64,000 bases of DNA, from the NCBI GenBank assembly GCA_023362775.1, contig JALMGJ010000013.1, positions 28,886,584 through 28,950,583 on the forward strand. The letters run 5' to 3'. Position numbers and translations under genes: made by a program. Positions 21,660-31,590 of this stretch are shown in pieces. The notes below the pieces were generated by a model. It searched no databases. It saw only the letters and a program-made list of their open reading frames with translations, and was not told the origin of the DNA. Numbering within the stretch: position 1 is the first letter of the stretch; every line of letters begins with the position of its first letter. The stretch comes from Charina bottae. Taxonomy: Eukaryota; Chordata; Lepidosauria; Squamata; Charinaidae.

Positions 21660-22285
21660 TTCCTAATCATTTGTTTGTCGTTTATTTGTTCAGTCGCTTC
21701 CGACTCTTCGTGACTCTTCATGGACCAGCCCACGCCAGAGCTTCCTGTCAGCTGTCGCCACCCCCAGCTCCCCCACAGTGGTTGAGTCCGTCACCTCCAG
21801 AATATCATCCATCCATCTTGCCCTTGGCCGGCCCCTCTTCCTTTGGCCTTCCACTTTCCCTAGCATCAGCATCTTCTCCAGGGTGTCCTGTCTTCTCATT
21901 ATGTGGCCAAAGGACTTCAGTTTTGCCTTTAATATCATTCCCTCAAGTGAGCAGTCTGGCTTTATTTCCTGGAGTATGGACTGGCTTGATCTTCTTGCAG
22001 TCCAAGGCACTCTCAGAATTTTCCTCCAACGCCACAGTTCAAAAGCATCTATCTTCCTTCGCTCCGCCTTCCTTATGGTCCAGCTCTCGCAGCCATAGGT
22101 TACTACGGGGAATACCATTGCTTTGACTATGCGGATCTTTGTTGTCAGTGTGATGTCTCTGCTCTTAACTATTTTATCAAGATTTGTCATTGCTTTCCTC
22201 CCAAGAAGTAGATGTCTTCTGATTTCCTGGCTGCAGTCAGCATCTGCAGTAATCTTTGTGCCTAGAAATAAAAAATCAGTCACTG
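21660..22285 (-). mobile_element. RTE/BovB LINE, 3' part of a split copy
   Basis: The minus-strand frame 22283-21690 encodes the BovB RT C-terminal region (blocks FLGTKITADADCSQEI, YGCESWTIRKAERR and GHIMRRQDTLEKMLML). It ends at a 3' end reading GACTGAACAAATAAACGAC. The 5' continuation lies at 25617-25870; the two were separated by a Penelope-like insertion. Inactive. Confidence 0.92.
22271..22285. repeat. Target-site duplication, left copy
   Basis: AAAAATCAGTCACTG here matches AAAAATCTGTCACTG at 25617-25631 (14 of 15). Removing one copy plus 22286-25616 restores the continuity of the surrounding BovB reading frame. Confidence 0.85.
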
Positions 22286-22457
22286 TCTATGAAGGTTCTC
22301 AGTCATCCAGGTGGAATTGTCTGTAGCTTGAATCATGTCAACTGGATTTCTATTTTCTCAGTGGAAACATGTCTATGAAGGTTCTCAGTCATCCAGGTGG
22401 AATTGTCTGTAGCTTGAATCATGTCAACTGGATTTCTATTTTTTCAGTGGAAACGTT
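22286..22457. repeat. 86-bp tandem direct repeat at the Penelope end
   Basis: TCTATGAAGGTTCTCAGTCA starts at 22286 and again at 22372, exactly 86 bp apart, with nearly identical sequence up to GTGGAAAC. The second copy continues into the ribozyme; the first stops before it. Confidence 0.85.
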
Positions 22458-22495
22458 TCGCTCCTTATCCAAGGAGCTTCTTCAGTCTGAGCAAA
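22445..22495 (-). ncRNA. Hammerhead ribozyme core, left Penelope arm
   Basis: On the minus strand: CTGAAGA (CUGANGA core), a 7-bp stem II GCTCCTT with GGAT loop and AAGGAGC, then GAAA followed by CGTT, giving a 2-bp stem III and a GUU cleavage triplet. CTCAG upstream and a CTGA-containing segment downstream can pair as stem I. Ribozymes of this small-stem-III type are known from Penelope-like elements. Activity is inferred. Confidence 0.75.
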
Positions 22496-22583
22496 GTTAG
22501 TAAGGGAATCCTTAAATATGTTTCTAGGTGGCTGTGTGACCTTACACCTGGGGCTAGGTCATGGTTATTTTGAGATGTTATTT

Positions 22584-23120
22584 CTAAGTCCCTTTATCAT
22601 CTAAAGGAGGATCGTTAAGATCACCATGCTGCTGTTGAGCTTGCGAAATGGTCTTAATCTTCCTAGGCACAGAAGACAAAGCAGGGAGGAAAATAGGGGA
22701 AAGATTGTGCCTGAGGCCCCCACCTCTATTCAAGGAAGGATTTTCCAAGTTGGCATAAATGGATTCCTTGACCCCTCTCTCAAACCACCTATCTTCTCTG
22801 TCTAAAATGTGAACATTAATGTCCTCAAATGAGTGTCCTTTTTCCTTTAGATGAAGATAAACTGCTGACACTGGTCCTGTGGTGTTACTTCTCCTGTGTT
22901 GGGCCATCCTCCTGTACAAAGGTTGTTTGGTTTCTCCAATGTAGAGTTCAGAGCACTCCTCACTGCACTGGATTGCATAAACTACATTGCTTTTCTTGTG
23001 TTTTGGAGTTTGATCTTTGGGGTGTACAAGCCTCTGTCTCAGTGTGTTGGTGGGTTTGAAATATACAGGTATGTGGTGTTTGCCAAATATCCGTTTTATC
23101 TTTTCAGACACGCCAGCCAT
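22584..23120 (-). pseudogene. Penelope GIY-YIG endonuclease domain (179-codon open frame)
   Basis: A 178-residue open frame with VVYAIQC, ELYIGET and an Arg of QPLYRRM, the ordered core of the GIY-YIG nuclease used by Penelope-like retroelements. The frame is open, but the RT half is cut off by the L2 insertion, so no full ORF is made. Confidence 0.85.
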
Positions 23121-23252
23121 GTAAGGAACGACCAGGTTCTTCCGTTTACTCTGAGTCTCAGCCCTATCTGTCGCTGTTTTAGGTCTGGTAGATTTAGATT
23201 TAGTGAAGGCCCAATTTGGATATCCACAGGCCTTCAGAGCTGTTCTCAGGTG

Positions 23253-24142
23253 CTGATAGAATAGAATAATAACTTTATTGTCATCCCACTATACAAGTGC
23301 ACAATAGAATGAAATTTCGTTGCAGTTGGCTCACAAATTCACTCAAGCAATAAAATACTAATGATAATAATAAACCATAATTACTATAAAATACCCATTC
23401 TTATAAAATATACATTCTTAAAAAATATACATTCTTTAACTCACAAAAGAACCTATTTGGCATTCAAGAATCCAATAGCCTGGGGGACAAAGCTGTTTCC
23501 CAATCTGGCTGTTCTACATCGGATACAGTGGAACCTCTTCCCAGAGGGTAACAAAGAAAACAAACCATGATGAGGATGGGAGGCATCACTGATGATCTTT
23601 CGAGCTCTGGACAAACAGCGTGCATGTGCTAAATCTTGGATGAGGGGCAGAGATATCCCAATTATCTTTTCTGCTGCCCTTACCACTCTCTGCACAGACT
23701 TTCTATCTGAGGCCCTACAGCCTCCAAACCAGATGGAAATACAGCTTGTAAGTACACTCTCTATAGTGCCTCTGTAGAAAGTAAGGAGAATGGAAGATGG
23801 GAGATGTACTTTCTTCATCCGACGCAAAAAGTGCAAACGTTGCTATGCTCGCTTTACCAAAAATGTGGTATTAAGGGACCAGGACAAACTATTTGTTAAC
23901 TGCACCCCCAGGAATCTAATGCTACTAACTGACTCCACAGCTATGTTATTGATAAAAAGTGGAGTGTAACTGCACCGGTTCTTCCTGAAGTCTATAATTC
24001 CTTATTTTTTTCCACATTTAAAACCAAGCTGTTTTTATTGCACCACTCCACCAAACCCTTTACCTCCTCCCTATAAGCCCACTCATCCTCACCCCTGATA
24101 AGACCCACTACAGTTGTATCGTCCGCATATTTCACAATGGAA
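23253..24142 (-). mobile_element. L2 LINE nested inside the Penelope-like element
   Basis: The minus strand begins within the RT at NSIVKYADDTTVVGLIRG (24142-24089), continues with FLRRMKKVHLPSSIL and SVLTSCISIWFG blocks (frame 23836-23453), and ends with a tail of the 'GACAATAAAGTTATTATTC' type at about 23262. Penelope codons on both sides join when it is removed. It is 5'-truncated at the YADD motif. Confidence 0.85.
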
Positions 24143-24778
24143 TTGGTTTTCATTCTTTTTGGAATCCATGGAGGTGGGGATGGTTTCTGCTGTGTGTGAC
24201 AATGTCCTGATGACTCCTAGTTTGTGCTGCAGTGGATGGTGGGAGTCAAACATCAGATATTGATCTGTGTGTGTGGGTTTCCTGTAGATCCCTATTTCTA
24301 GCTTGCCACCGGTCCCAATGGGGACTTCACAGTCTAGGAATGCCAGTCTGTTGTCCTTAGTGTCTTCTCTGGTGAACCTAATGTTGGCATCTATAGTGTT
24401 TATATGGTCCGTGAAGGCCTGTACTTCCTGGGCCTTGATTTTGACCCAGGTGTCATCCACATACCTAAACCAGTGGGTGGGCACTGTTCCCTGGAATGTG
24501 TTGAGTGCTTTCTTCTCCACTTCTTCCATGTATAAATTGGCCACAATGGGTGACACAGGAGAACCCATGGCACAGCCGTGTTTTTGTCTGTAAAAGTCAC
24601 CTCTGTATGAGAAATAAGTGGTGTTAAGACACAGGTCCAGAAGATGGCAGATCTGGTTTGGGTTGAGATGGTTTCTCCTTTCAAGGGTGCTGTCCTCTTC
24701 TAGTCTCTTCCTGACAGCGGGTAGAGCATGAGTGGTGGGGATGCTGGTGAAAAGGGAGGACACATCGAAGGAGACCAT
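24089..24778 (-). pseudogene. Penelope-like reverse transcriptase
   Basis: About 215 residues of Penelope-type RT: VSFDVSSLFTSIP at the N-terminus, CAMGSPVSPIVANLYMEEVE, RYVDDTWV, and the YRKPTHTDQYL and DSHHPLQHK blocks. The last residues of the open frame are L2 sequence from the insertion. It is a fragment of a dead element. Confidence 0.9.
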
Positions 24779-24939
24779 AGTTTCATCTGTATCCAGTTTC
24801 AGGATCTTTGCTTTGGAAACAAATTCTTCCGAATTATGGATGTGGTGTTCAGAGTGTCCAACTAGAGGTGCTAGTATGGTAGAGAGGTGTTTGGCAATGT
24901 TGTATGTTACCGAATTAATGCTGCTGACTATGGGTCGGA

Positions 24940-25170
24940 GTGGTGTTCCTTCCTTGTGGATCTTAGGAAGTCCGTAGATGCAGGGGATGGCTTCTCCAGG
25001 ATACAGACGGTGGTAGGTAATCCTATCGATGGAGCCATCATTGGAAACAATTGGAACATGATGGCTCCATCGATAGGATTACCTACCACCGTCTGTATCC
25101 TGGAGAAGGCATCCCCTGCATCTACGGACTTCCTAAGACCCACAAGGAAGGAACACCCCTCCGACCCATA
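24940..25170. repeat. Palindromic centre of the Penelope element
   Basis: Sequence at about 24940-25041 is repeated as its reverse complement at about 25060-25170. The centre is a hairpin, GATGGAGCCATCA facing TGATGGCTCCATC, across an 18-bp spacer. Minus-strand and plus-strand copies of the same RT N-terminal codons meet here. Confidence 0.85.
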
Positions 25171-25173
25171 GTT

Positions 25174-25449
25174 TATCTTCATCTAAAGGAAAAAGGACAC
25201 TCATTTGAGGACATTAATGTTCACATTTTAGACAGAGAAGATAGGTGGTTTGAGAGAGGGGTCAAGGAATCCATTTATGCCAACTTGGAAAATCCTTCCT
25301 TGAATAGAGGTGGGGGCCTCAGGCACAATCTTTCCCCTATTTTCCTCCCTGCTTTGTCTTCTGTGCCTAGGAAGATTAAGACCATTTCGCAAGCTCAACA
25401 GCAGCATGGTGATCTTAACGATCCTCCTTTAGATGATAAAGGGACTTAG
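25174..25449 (+). pseudogene. Second, inverted copy of the Penelope endonuclease C-terminus
   Basis: Encodes the same roughly 90 residues as the C-terminal half of the endonuclease at 22584-23120, in the opposite orientation. It is joined at about 25169 directly to RT N-terminal sequence, so the RT body and endonuclease N-terminus are deleted from this copy. Confidence 0.85.
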
Positions 25450-25529
25450 AAATAACATCTCAAAATAACCATGACCTAGCCCCAGGTGTAAGGTCACACA
25501 GCCACCTAGAAACATTCCCTTACTAACTT

Positions 25530-25580
25530 TGCTCAGACTGAAGAAGCTCCTTGGATAAGGAGCGAAACGTTTCCACTGAG
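25530..25580 (+). ncRNA. Hammerhead ribozyme core, right Penelope arm
   Basis: CTGAAGA at 25538-25544, stem II at 25546-25563 (GCTCCTT, loop GGAT, AAGGAGC), GAAA at 25564-25567, then CGTT. CTCAG at 25532-25536 can pair with CTGAG at 25576-25580 as stem I. All invariant core positions are present. It is the mirror copy of the motif at 22445-22495. Confidence 0.78.
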
Positions 25581-25616
25581 AAAATAGAAATCCAGTTGAC
25601 ATGATTCAAGCTACAG

Positions 25617-25870
25617 AAAAATCTGTCACTGCTTCCACATTATCTCCCTCTATTTGCCAGTTATCAATCAAGCTGGTTGCCATAATCTTGGTTTTTTTTT
25701 GAGGTTTAACTGCAACCCAGCTTTTGCACTTTCTTCTTTCACCTTCGCCATAAGGCTCCTCAGCTCCTCCTCGCTTTCAGCCATCAAAGTGCAAATCTGC
25801 ATATCTGAGATTGTTAACATTTCTTCCAGTGATTTTAACTCCAGCCTTGGATTCATTATTTTTTATTCAT
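25617..25870 (-). mobile_element. RTE/BovB LINE, 5' continuation of the split copy
   Basis: Minus strand: LMAESEEELRSLMAKVKEES, the region after the RT active site, then IDNWQIEGDNVEAVTDF across 25690-25620. This continues into the frame at 22283 once the insertion is removed. The first 15 bp are the right target duplication. Confidence 0.9.
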
Positions 25871-27839
25871 CATCATTATTATTTATTTGGATTCATTATT
25901 ATTTATTATTGGATTAGGATTCCTAATCATACCTGATTTGTTTTGCCATGTGGTGGCAATGCATATTTAAACACACATCACAAGAGTTACTAGTCTGCAG
26001 ACCATTTCAGAGAGGATTTGCCCAAGGAAATCAAACCAGCTGAATGAATTGTCTATTTTCTCTTTCAATTTCCCTCCCTTTCTAGTTCTGGATTTTGAAA
26101 TCAAGTTTATAAGGGTTGGCAGATCCAAAGTTATACTCCGAGCCTACAAGCTAGGAAGTGAATGTGAAATTCTGATCTCCTGCCACCCCCCTTGGCTTGC
26201 AAGGTTACAGCTTCCTGAAGATCAGGACTACTGCTTATTGTCTTACTGCGTTTGCTTTAATGTAACCAGTTGTTTGTTTCTGCTTTGGGATTTTTTACAG
26301 GAGAAATGGCATACACACATTTTAAAGAAACAAGTCCACAGGCTTGAAGGCTCTGCCATTGCTCAGAAACAGGTTCTCAACTCCAGCTCCTGCAGGGGAA
26401 AGGGGAATTTTGGTCTGGTTGGAGCTGCTTGCCGTGAGAAGGGAAGAAAGAAAAAGGCGTGGCACGAGTTGTGTCAAATGCCACCCTTCCTGACAGTCAC
26501 TCGGCTGCTAGGAACTCTGTAGGACCCTGCATTTGGCTTCCAAGACTGCAGAATGTCTAACTGCCAACTCACCTTCTCTCCATTCATTCATTCCATTTAT
26601 CACCGCCCAACTCCCTCAAGAGTACTTCATGAGCAACTTCCCATAGGAATTATAAACCTGGAATAGGGAGCACTGGCAGCCCAGACCACCGTGCTGCAGG
26701 GCCAGCCTGTGTCGGTCAGGTGGTCCTCCTCGTAGGTGCCTGCCAACTGCCTCCCTGTGTTTATAACGTCTTGGACATCCGGGCTCTGTGGAGAGGGCTG
26801 TTCTCTGGCCGTTGCTAGGCAGCCAGCTCCAGATCAAGACAGTCAGATAGCAGCAGCCACAGCCAGTTCCTCCCAGCCAAGTCTCAGCCCTCCATCTCTG
26901 GCCAGGTCTCTGTCAGATTTTTTGAGAGTTAGGAGTTTAACGACCAGTTGTGTGGTTAATTGCAAGCCCTAAGATCTGCCCACGCACACATGGCTGACAG
27001 ACTGTGCCACACTACAGCAGCGGCATCTTGGCTAAGCACCAACCAGAAAGAGGATGAGTATTTCTCATACGCACATTTCCAAAACATCGAACAAATCAGG
27101 CTGGCAGAACTCAGGGCAATTTACTTGGCACGTCCAGCTTTTCTCTCCACTGAAATGAAGGTAACCCTCTTCTCATGTTCACCAGGGCTCAGGAAAGGAG
27201 ATCGAGGTCAGCAGTTTCGCTGAGGCTGGATGTAAGCAGGCGGCAGTCCTCCCAAGGAGAGGACGCCATCAATGGGGCCGCGCCCGTCCCTTCCTCAGCA
27301 GAGCTTTCAGACTATGCTGCCATGGGTTTGAGGAAGCCTCAGCCGGGCACCCAGAGGGCATGCCACATGGATGGGGCCAGCGCTGCCACAGAGACCTAGC
27401 AAAAGCAATCTCGGATCCCTCCCTTGTGCGATAGCCAAGGTCCAGGTTTTTGCTGCCTGCTGTCCCACAGGCCTCTGCCTGTCCTGAAGGGTACCTGCCT
27501 CAGCAAAGATCATCACCCCTTCCCTCTGCCTGCTCTTGGTTAGGGTGGGTCCTCCAGCCTGCCTGTACAGGCCCGGAGGCCCATCTGCCAAGAGTGCGGC
27601 TCAGCCTGGAAGGCGGCCGGCCAATCGAAGTCCTCCTCCTGACGGCCCGGACTCTGCCTGCTGCCCCAAGTCGCCACCTCTCCGGGCCAGCCAGCAGACC
27701 TCCCTGAGCCTCTTTGGAGTCGGCTGGGGCGCGGGCTCTGCTGGGGAAGATGGGGCTTCTGCTGCTACTGTAAACGGCGAGCCTCCAGGGCAGGCCTAGA
27801 GGAAAGCAGCAGCCCCGCAAAAGACGGACACGGGTGGGG
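25871..27839. other. Intergenic, unassigned
   Basis: No gene or classified repeat can be supported. GC content rises from about 27200 towards the CpG island. A short LINE-like tail (ATTCATTCATTCC...CACCGCCCAACTCCC) occurs at 26580-26640. Confidence 0.5.
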
Positions 27840-30340
27840 AGGGGAGGGGCGGGCGGCAGGAACGGTGAACGGCTATGGCGGGGTCGTCATTTCCGTCAGC
27901 GAACAGGCACGCGCACCAGGGGCAAAGCGGGAAAGTGCTGACGTGCCACGCGCCGAGTTGCGAGAAATCCCGCAAGCCGCGACACACCCGTCGGTCGGTC
28001 GGCCTGCTCCGCGCAGCGTGGGAGGGCCCGGCAAAAGGACGACGGTCTACCGCGGCGCCCCTCGAAAGAGGGGCAGGGGTGCGTCCGTGCCCCCACCCCG
28101 TTCCGGGTCTCCTGGCATCGGCAGCTGCGATTTCCTCGGGAGCCGGCGGCGCGTTCGCTGCGGCTGCCCGCCAGGTGCCGGGAGGGCGGGCGGCCGCCCT
28201 TCCGCCTCCCGCAGTGACGGCCGCGGACGGGCTTCCTTAGCGGGTATGCGTCTGCCGCCCGGTCGGCGGCTACCGGGCCTGCTCGGTTGCGGCGGCCGCG
28301 CCCGAGTGGCAGGCGGACAGGAGCCGGGAGAGCCGCGGGAGAAGGCGGCGCCCCCGCGTTCGCGTCGTCGGCAGTTCGGGCCCCGCTAGAGTCGGCTGCT
28401 GGGCGAAGCGGGCGCAACGCCGGCGGACCGGTGCCGCGCGTGTGACGAGCCGGCAGGAGGAGCCTCTCCGGGCGGGCGCATGGCCGGCCTCGCCCACCAG
28501 CTCGGGCGCGGAGAGGAGGCGCGGCCGCGGAAGGCGGCCGTCGGGCCAGGTAAAAGCGCGCGGCCAGAGGGGCGTCGCGGCGACGGCAGCCCACCTTCGC
28601 CTTGCCCGGAATTGCGCACTCATCACCCGTGACCCGGGTCAGCCTTCGGGGAGGAGACGGAGGAGTGGCCGGGAGCGCCCGGGCTTCCCGGCCGGCGCGC
28701 TGGATCTGGACAGAGGCGAGCGACCCGTTCTTGCTCGCTCCCCGGGGGGAGGGGGCTGCCATTTTCGCTCGCAAGGGGCCGGTCGCAGGCGGGGCAAGCC
28801 CCTCCCCGACGGATGGCAGGCCTTAAGGTGAGGAGCGAGTCGGGGGGCGGGTTCCGGCCCTAGGGCGGCAATTGGGGGCAGGCGCGCCGAGGGCCGTGTT
28901 GACGCTCCTTTGGACTCCCGGCTGCGGGGGAGCTGCGGCGGGACACGCAGACGCCTCTGCTTTCCGCCAGCGCCGCGGCTCGCTTCCACCGGGCCCCGTG
29001 GTTGTGAAGCGGGGCCCGCGGGGGAGGCGGGCTGATGCTCTTCGAGGCCCGCCTTGGCCTGGGGGGTGGGGGGGCTAGGCGCGCGCTGCTGGCGGAACCG
29101 GCCTGTTTCCACCTCGCGCCAGGCCTTCCCGGGATGGAGGCGCCCTTGCCGGCGGCCCAGGTGCGGCCTCTACTGGCCACTCTGGAACGCCGCTCCGGGT
29201 TGCCCACCTGGCGGCGGGGAACCCCTCGTGGGGAGTGGCAGCGCTTGCTTCCCCGTGGTACCGAGGCAGCCTCGGGCCGAGCCGGAGAACGACGGGCCTC
29301 ACCCAGGGCAGGGCAGGGCCTGGCGAGACGCGGAGAGCTCGGGGACCGCGGCCGGGGCCGGGCCGGGCCTGGCCTGGCCGCGCGGAGGGAAACCGGCCAG
29401 TGTCGGACGCGTCTCGACACTCGCGAGAAGCCTCGCTGGGGCGCGCTCGCTTCTCTCTCTCTCGCCAAGCCTCGCTCCCTCCTTTGGCCTTCACCGGGAA
29501 AGTCCGGCGGGCCGCCCTTCTGCAGGTCTTAGGGCGGCGAGGCGGGGGCCTCTCCGCGGGACAGCTTTAGCCGCCAGCGTATTTCCCCTTTTGTAGGCGG
29601 GAGCCGCGCTGCTCTGGGTGCCGGCTTTTTTCTCGCGCCCCGGAGCGCTGGCGAAGCGAGGCCCGTTGGCTGTCTTCGGCCCAGCCCTGGTTGGCAGAGC
29701 GGTGGGAGCACGCCGGGTACGCCCGTGGGGCCCGTCCCCCGTCCGCAACAGGGCCAGATCGTCGGCCTTGGCCGCCGGTGTGCAGGGGTGGGGCGCGCTT
29801 GCGGGTCGGCGCGCGGCCTTAGCTCGGCAAAGGTGGCCGGTGCGCATCCCGGCGGCTGGACTTTGAACGTCGCTGCGGTGCTCCCAGGCGTCTCCGAAGC
29901 GAGGGAGGGCCGTCCCCGCTGCCGATCCCTCTCTCGTCGGGGCTTCCTCCCCCAGCTTCGCCGCCGCTCTGCTCCTCGCAGCAGCTCTCCGGCGGGCGGG
30001 AATCCCTCCACCGATGGAGCCTTGTTGCGGCACGACTCGGAGAGCCCGTCCCACATCCCCTCTTCTTCCCCCGACGAATAGCAGGGACCCGGCGAGTGGC
30101 GCTCGAAGCCTGTCTCGCTCACTGGGGTGGGAAGAAGACGGTGCCGTGGGAGCAAGGCGGGACACCGGGACGCGATTTTGGTGTGCTCCGGCGCGCGTGC
30201 GGAGCGGCCCTGCGCCCGGCCCGGCCGCGCTGCCGAGGCTGCCCGGTCTGCTTCCCGCCGAGTTGGGGGGAGGGGCTGTGGACCCCGTGGAGGAGGAGGA
30301 CGCCCTGCAGACCTATGTACTGCCAAGGGTGCGTTTTACG
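27840..30340. promoter_or_regulatory. 2.5-kb CpG island, candidate promoter of LRFN3
   Basis: Continuous very GC- and CpG-rich sequence with GGGCGGG-type Sp1-like boxes (for example 27846-27855) and a YY1-like GCCATTTTC at 28757-28765. Good splice donors on the + strand occur at 28548 (CCAG/GTAAAA), 28828 (TTAAG/GTGAGG) and possibly 30330. LRFN3 coding exon 1 has a splice acceptor just upstream of its ATG, so a noncoding first exon is expected upstream, and this is the only CpG island in range. Many long open frames here on both strands are a by-product of GC content. A separate small gene or a bidirectional promoter cannot be excluded. Confidence 0.6.
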
Positions 30341-30408
30341 TTTTTTGTGTGGTTCACCAATAGCATTTTACTGTTTTTCTTTCAAAATGTTTCTAGAACT
30401 GTTTAATG

Positions 30409-30602
30409 CACAGCTTTCCAAACTTTTCATGTTGGTGACACACATTTTAGACATGCATCATTTCGCGACACTCTTGCAGCAGGGCACAAGGCAGGCACTA
30501 GGACCTGGACGGAATCACAGCAGGTTTGGAGGCAGCCGCGACACACCCAGACACTTCAGCCGACACACTAACGTGTTGCGACACACAGTTTGGAAAGCTC
30601 TG
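30409..30602. mobile_element. hAT-type MITE, copy 2
   Basis: 194 bp, highly similar throughout to copy 1 at 19459 (shared internal blocks CATCATTTCGCGACAC and GGCACTAGGACCTG). The termini CACAGCTTTCC and GGAAAGCTCTG differ by one base from a perfect inverted pair. No convincing 8-bp target duplication is left. Confidence 0.8.
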
Positions 30603-31430
30603 GGCTAGGCCTTGGGCATTCATGCTGAAAACTGCTTCTCATGTGCAGTTGGATTAGCAGGGAAACTAGCCGTCTTGGCTTCATCTGTGCCACTTAGCAG
30701 CTGCAGATACATTAAGAGGTGCCAAGGAGCTTGGTAGGTTTGAATTGTTCTGTCAGCAGAATATGTGATGGCCTCAGATAAAGGGGAGCAGGCAAAACAG
30801 AAGACAAGAGCTTTAAGTCCATAATTTCTCCTGTCTTGTAAGAAAGAATCCGGGAGAAGTTTTGGGGCCAAGGAAATCAGTTTTACCCTTTGTATTAGAC
30901 AGTACATCTGTCTTAGAGGAATGTCTTGGTGCTGTAATTAGAAGTCATGCCCAGAAGTCTCCTTGCACTTTGTGCTTAATCTGGAAATAACACCTCAGGG
31001 GTAACTATTTTCCACTTGAGCCTGTTTACTCCTGTGCTATTTATTTGGGGAATTCAATCTTGAGGCTGCCCAACTCCTTAATGACTCTGGGCAGCCTACA
31101 TATAAAAAAGAAGAAAATGATACATATAAAAAGATCATAGCCAACTGGAATTCAAAAAACAATTAAAAAGCCAAACATATAAGGACTTCACAACCACCCT
31201 GTGCCAAGGCCTGGAAGAACAACCAAGTTTTTAATAATTTTCTGAGCACCAAAGACTCCCCAATTTTCTGAGTGTCATTAGGGTGGGAGCTGTATGAGTC
31301 TCCTGAATTAAGAGCTATATTTAGCTACGATTTGTGCCCAACTTTATTATTCTGAACTGTGCCTTGATTTGGAGCAGGATAAGTGCGTAGAATTGTAACT
31401 GAAACCAAGGGCCCTCTGGGTGGGTTCAAG
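30603..31430. other. Presumed LRFN3 5' intron / intergenic
   Basis: Unassigned except for an inverted L2/CR1-like tail at about 31035-31300 (GGCTGCCCAACTCC..., GCCAAGGCCTGG). No gene recognised. Confidence 0.5.
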
Positions 31431-31590
31431 TGTGGAGCCCTTGGTGCTCTCTGAGCTTGGTTGTTTGCTTGCAGACGTTTCATTAGCCAACTAGGTCACA
31501 TCTTTAGTGCGAGGGAGCATGGAGTTTGCTGCCTGTTTATATATGGGTTCAAGTGCCTTGTCAAATGCCTTTTGGTCTTCTAGTTTCCCA
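31431..31590 (-). mobile_element. Penelope-like terminal repeat fragment with decayed hammerhead
   Basis: Clearly related to the repeats at 35378 and 38150. On the minus strand the core reads CTAAAGA (invariant G lost) at 31507-31501 with a mismatched stem II, but GAAACGTC is still intact near 31480. Presumed inactive. Confidence 0.75.

Larger units (their letters stand above)
22286..25616 (-). mobile_element. Penelope-like element with inverted terminal repeats
   Basis: A 3.3-kb insertion into BovB. The minus strand encodes a Penelope-type reverse transcriptase (24778-24089; CAMGSPVS block and YVDD at 24463-24452) and a GIY-YIG endonuclease (23120-22584; residues YAI at 48-50, YIG at 60-62). 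An inverted, internally deleted second copy (about 25055-25616) lies on the + strand, so the termini are inverted repeats of about 450 bp. Hammerhead-ribozyme cores occur in both arms. The left end has an 86-bp direct duplication. An L2 LINE interrupts the segment between RT and endonuclease, so the element is dead. Penelope-like elements are known in reptiles, with RT and endonuclease in this order. Confidence 0.92.

Noticed and set aside
27896..30326. Many open frames over 100 codons on both strands in the CpG island
   Set aside because: Pro/Arg/Ala-rich composition, mutually overlapping, no recognisable domain. Few stop codons are expected at this GC content.
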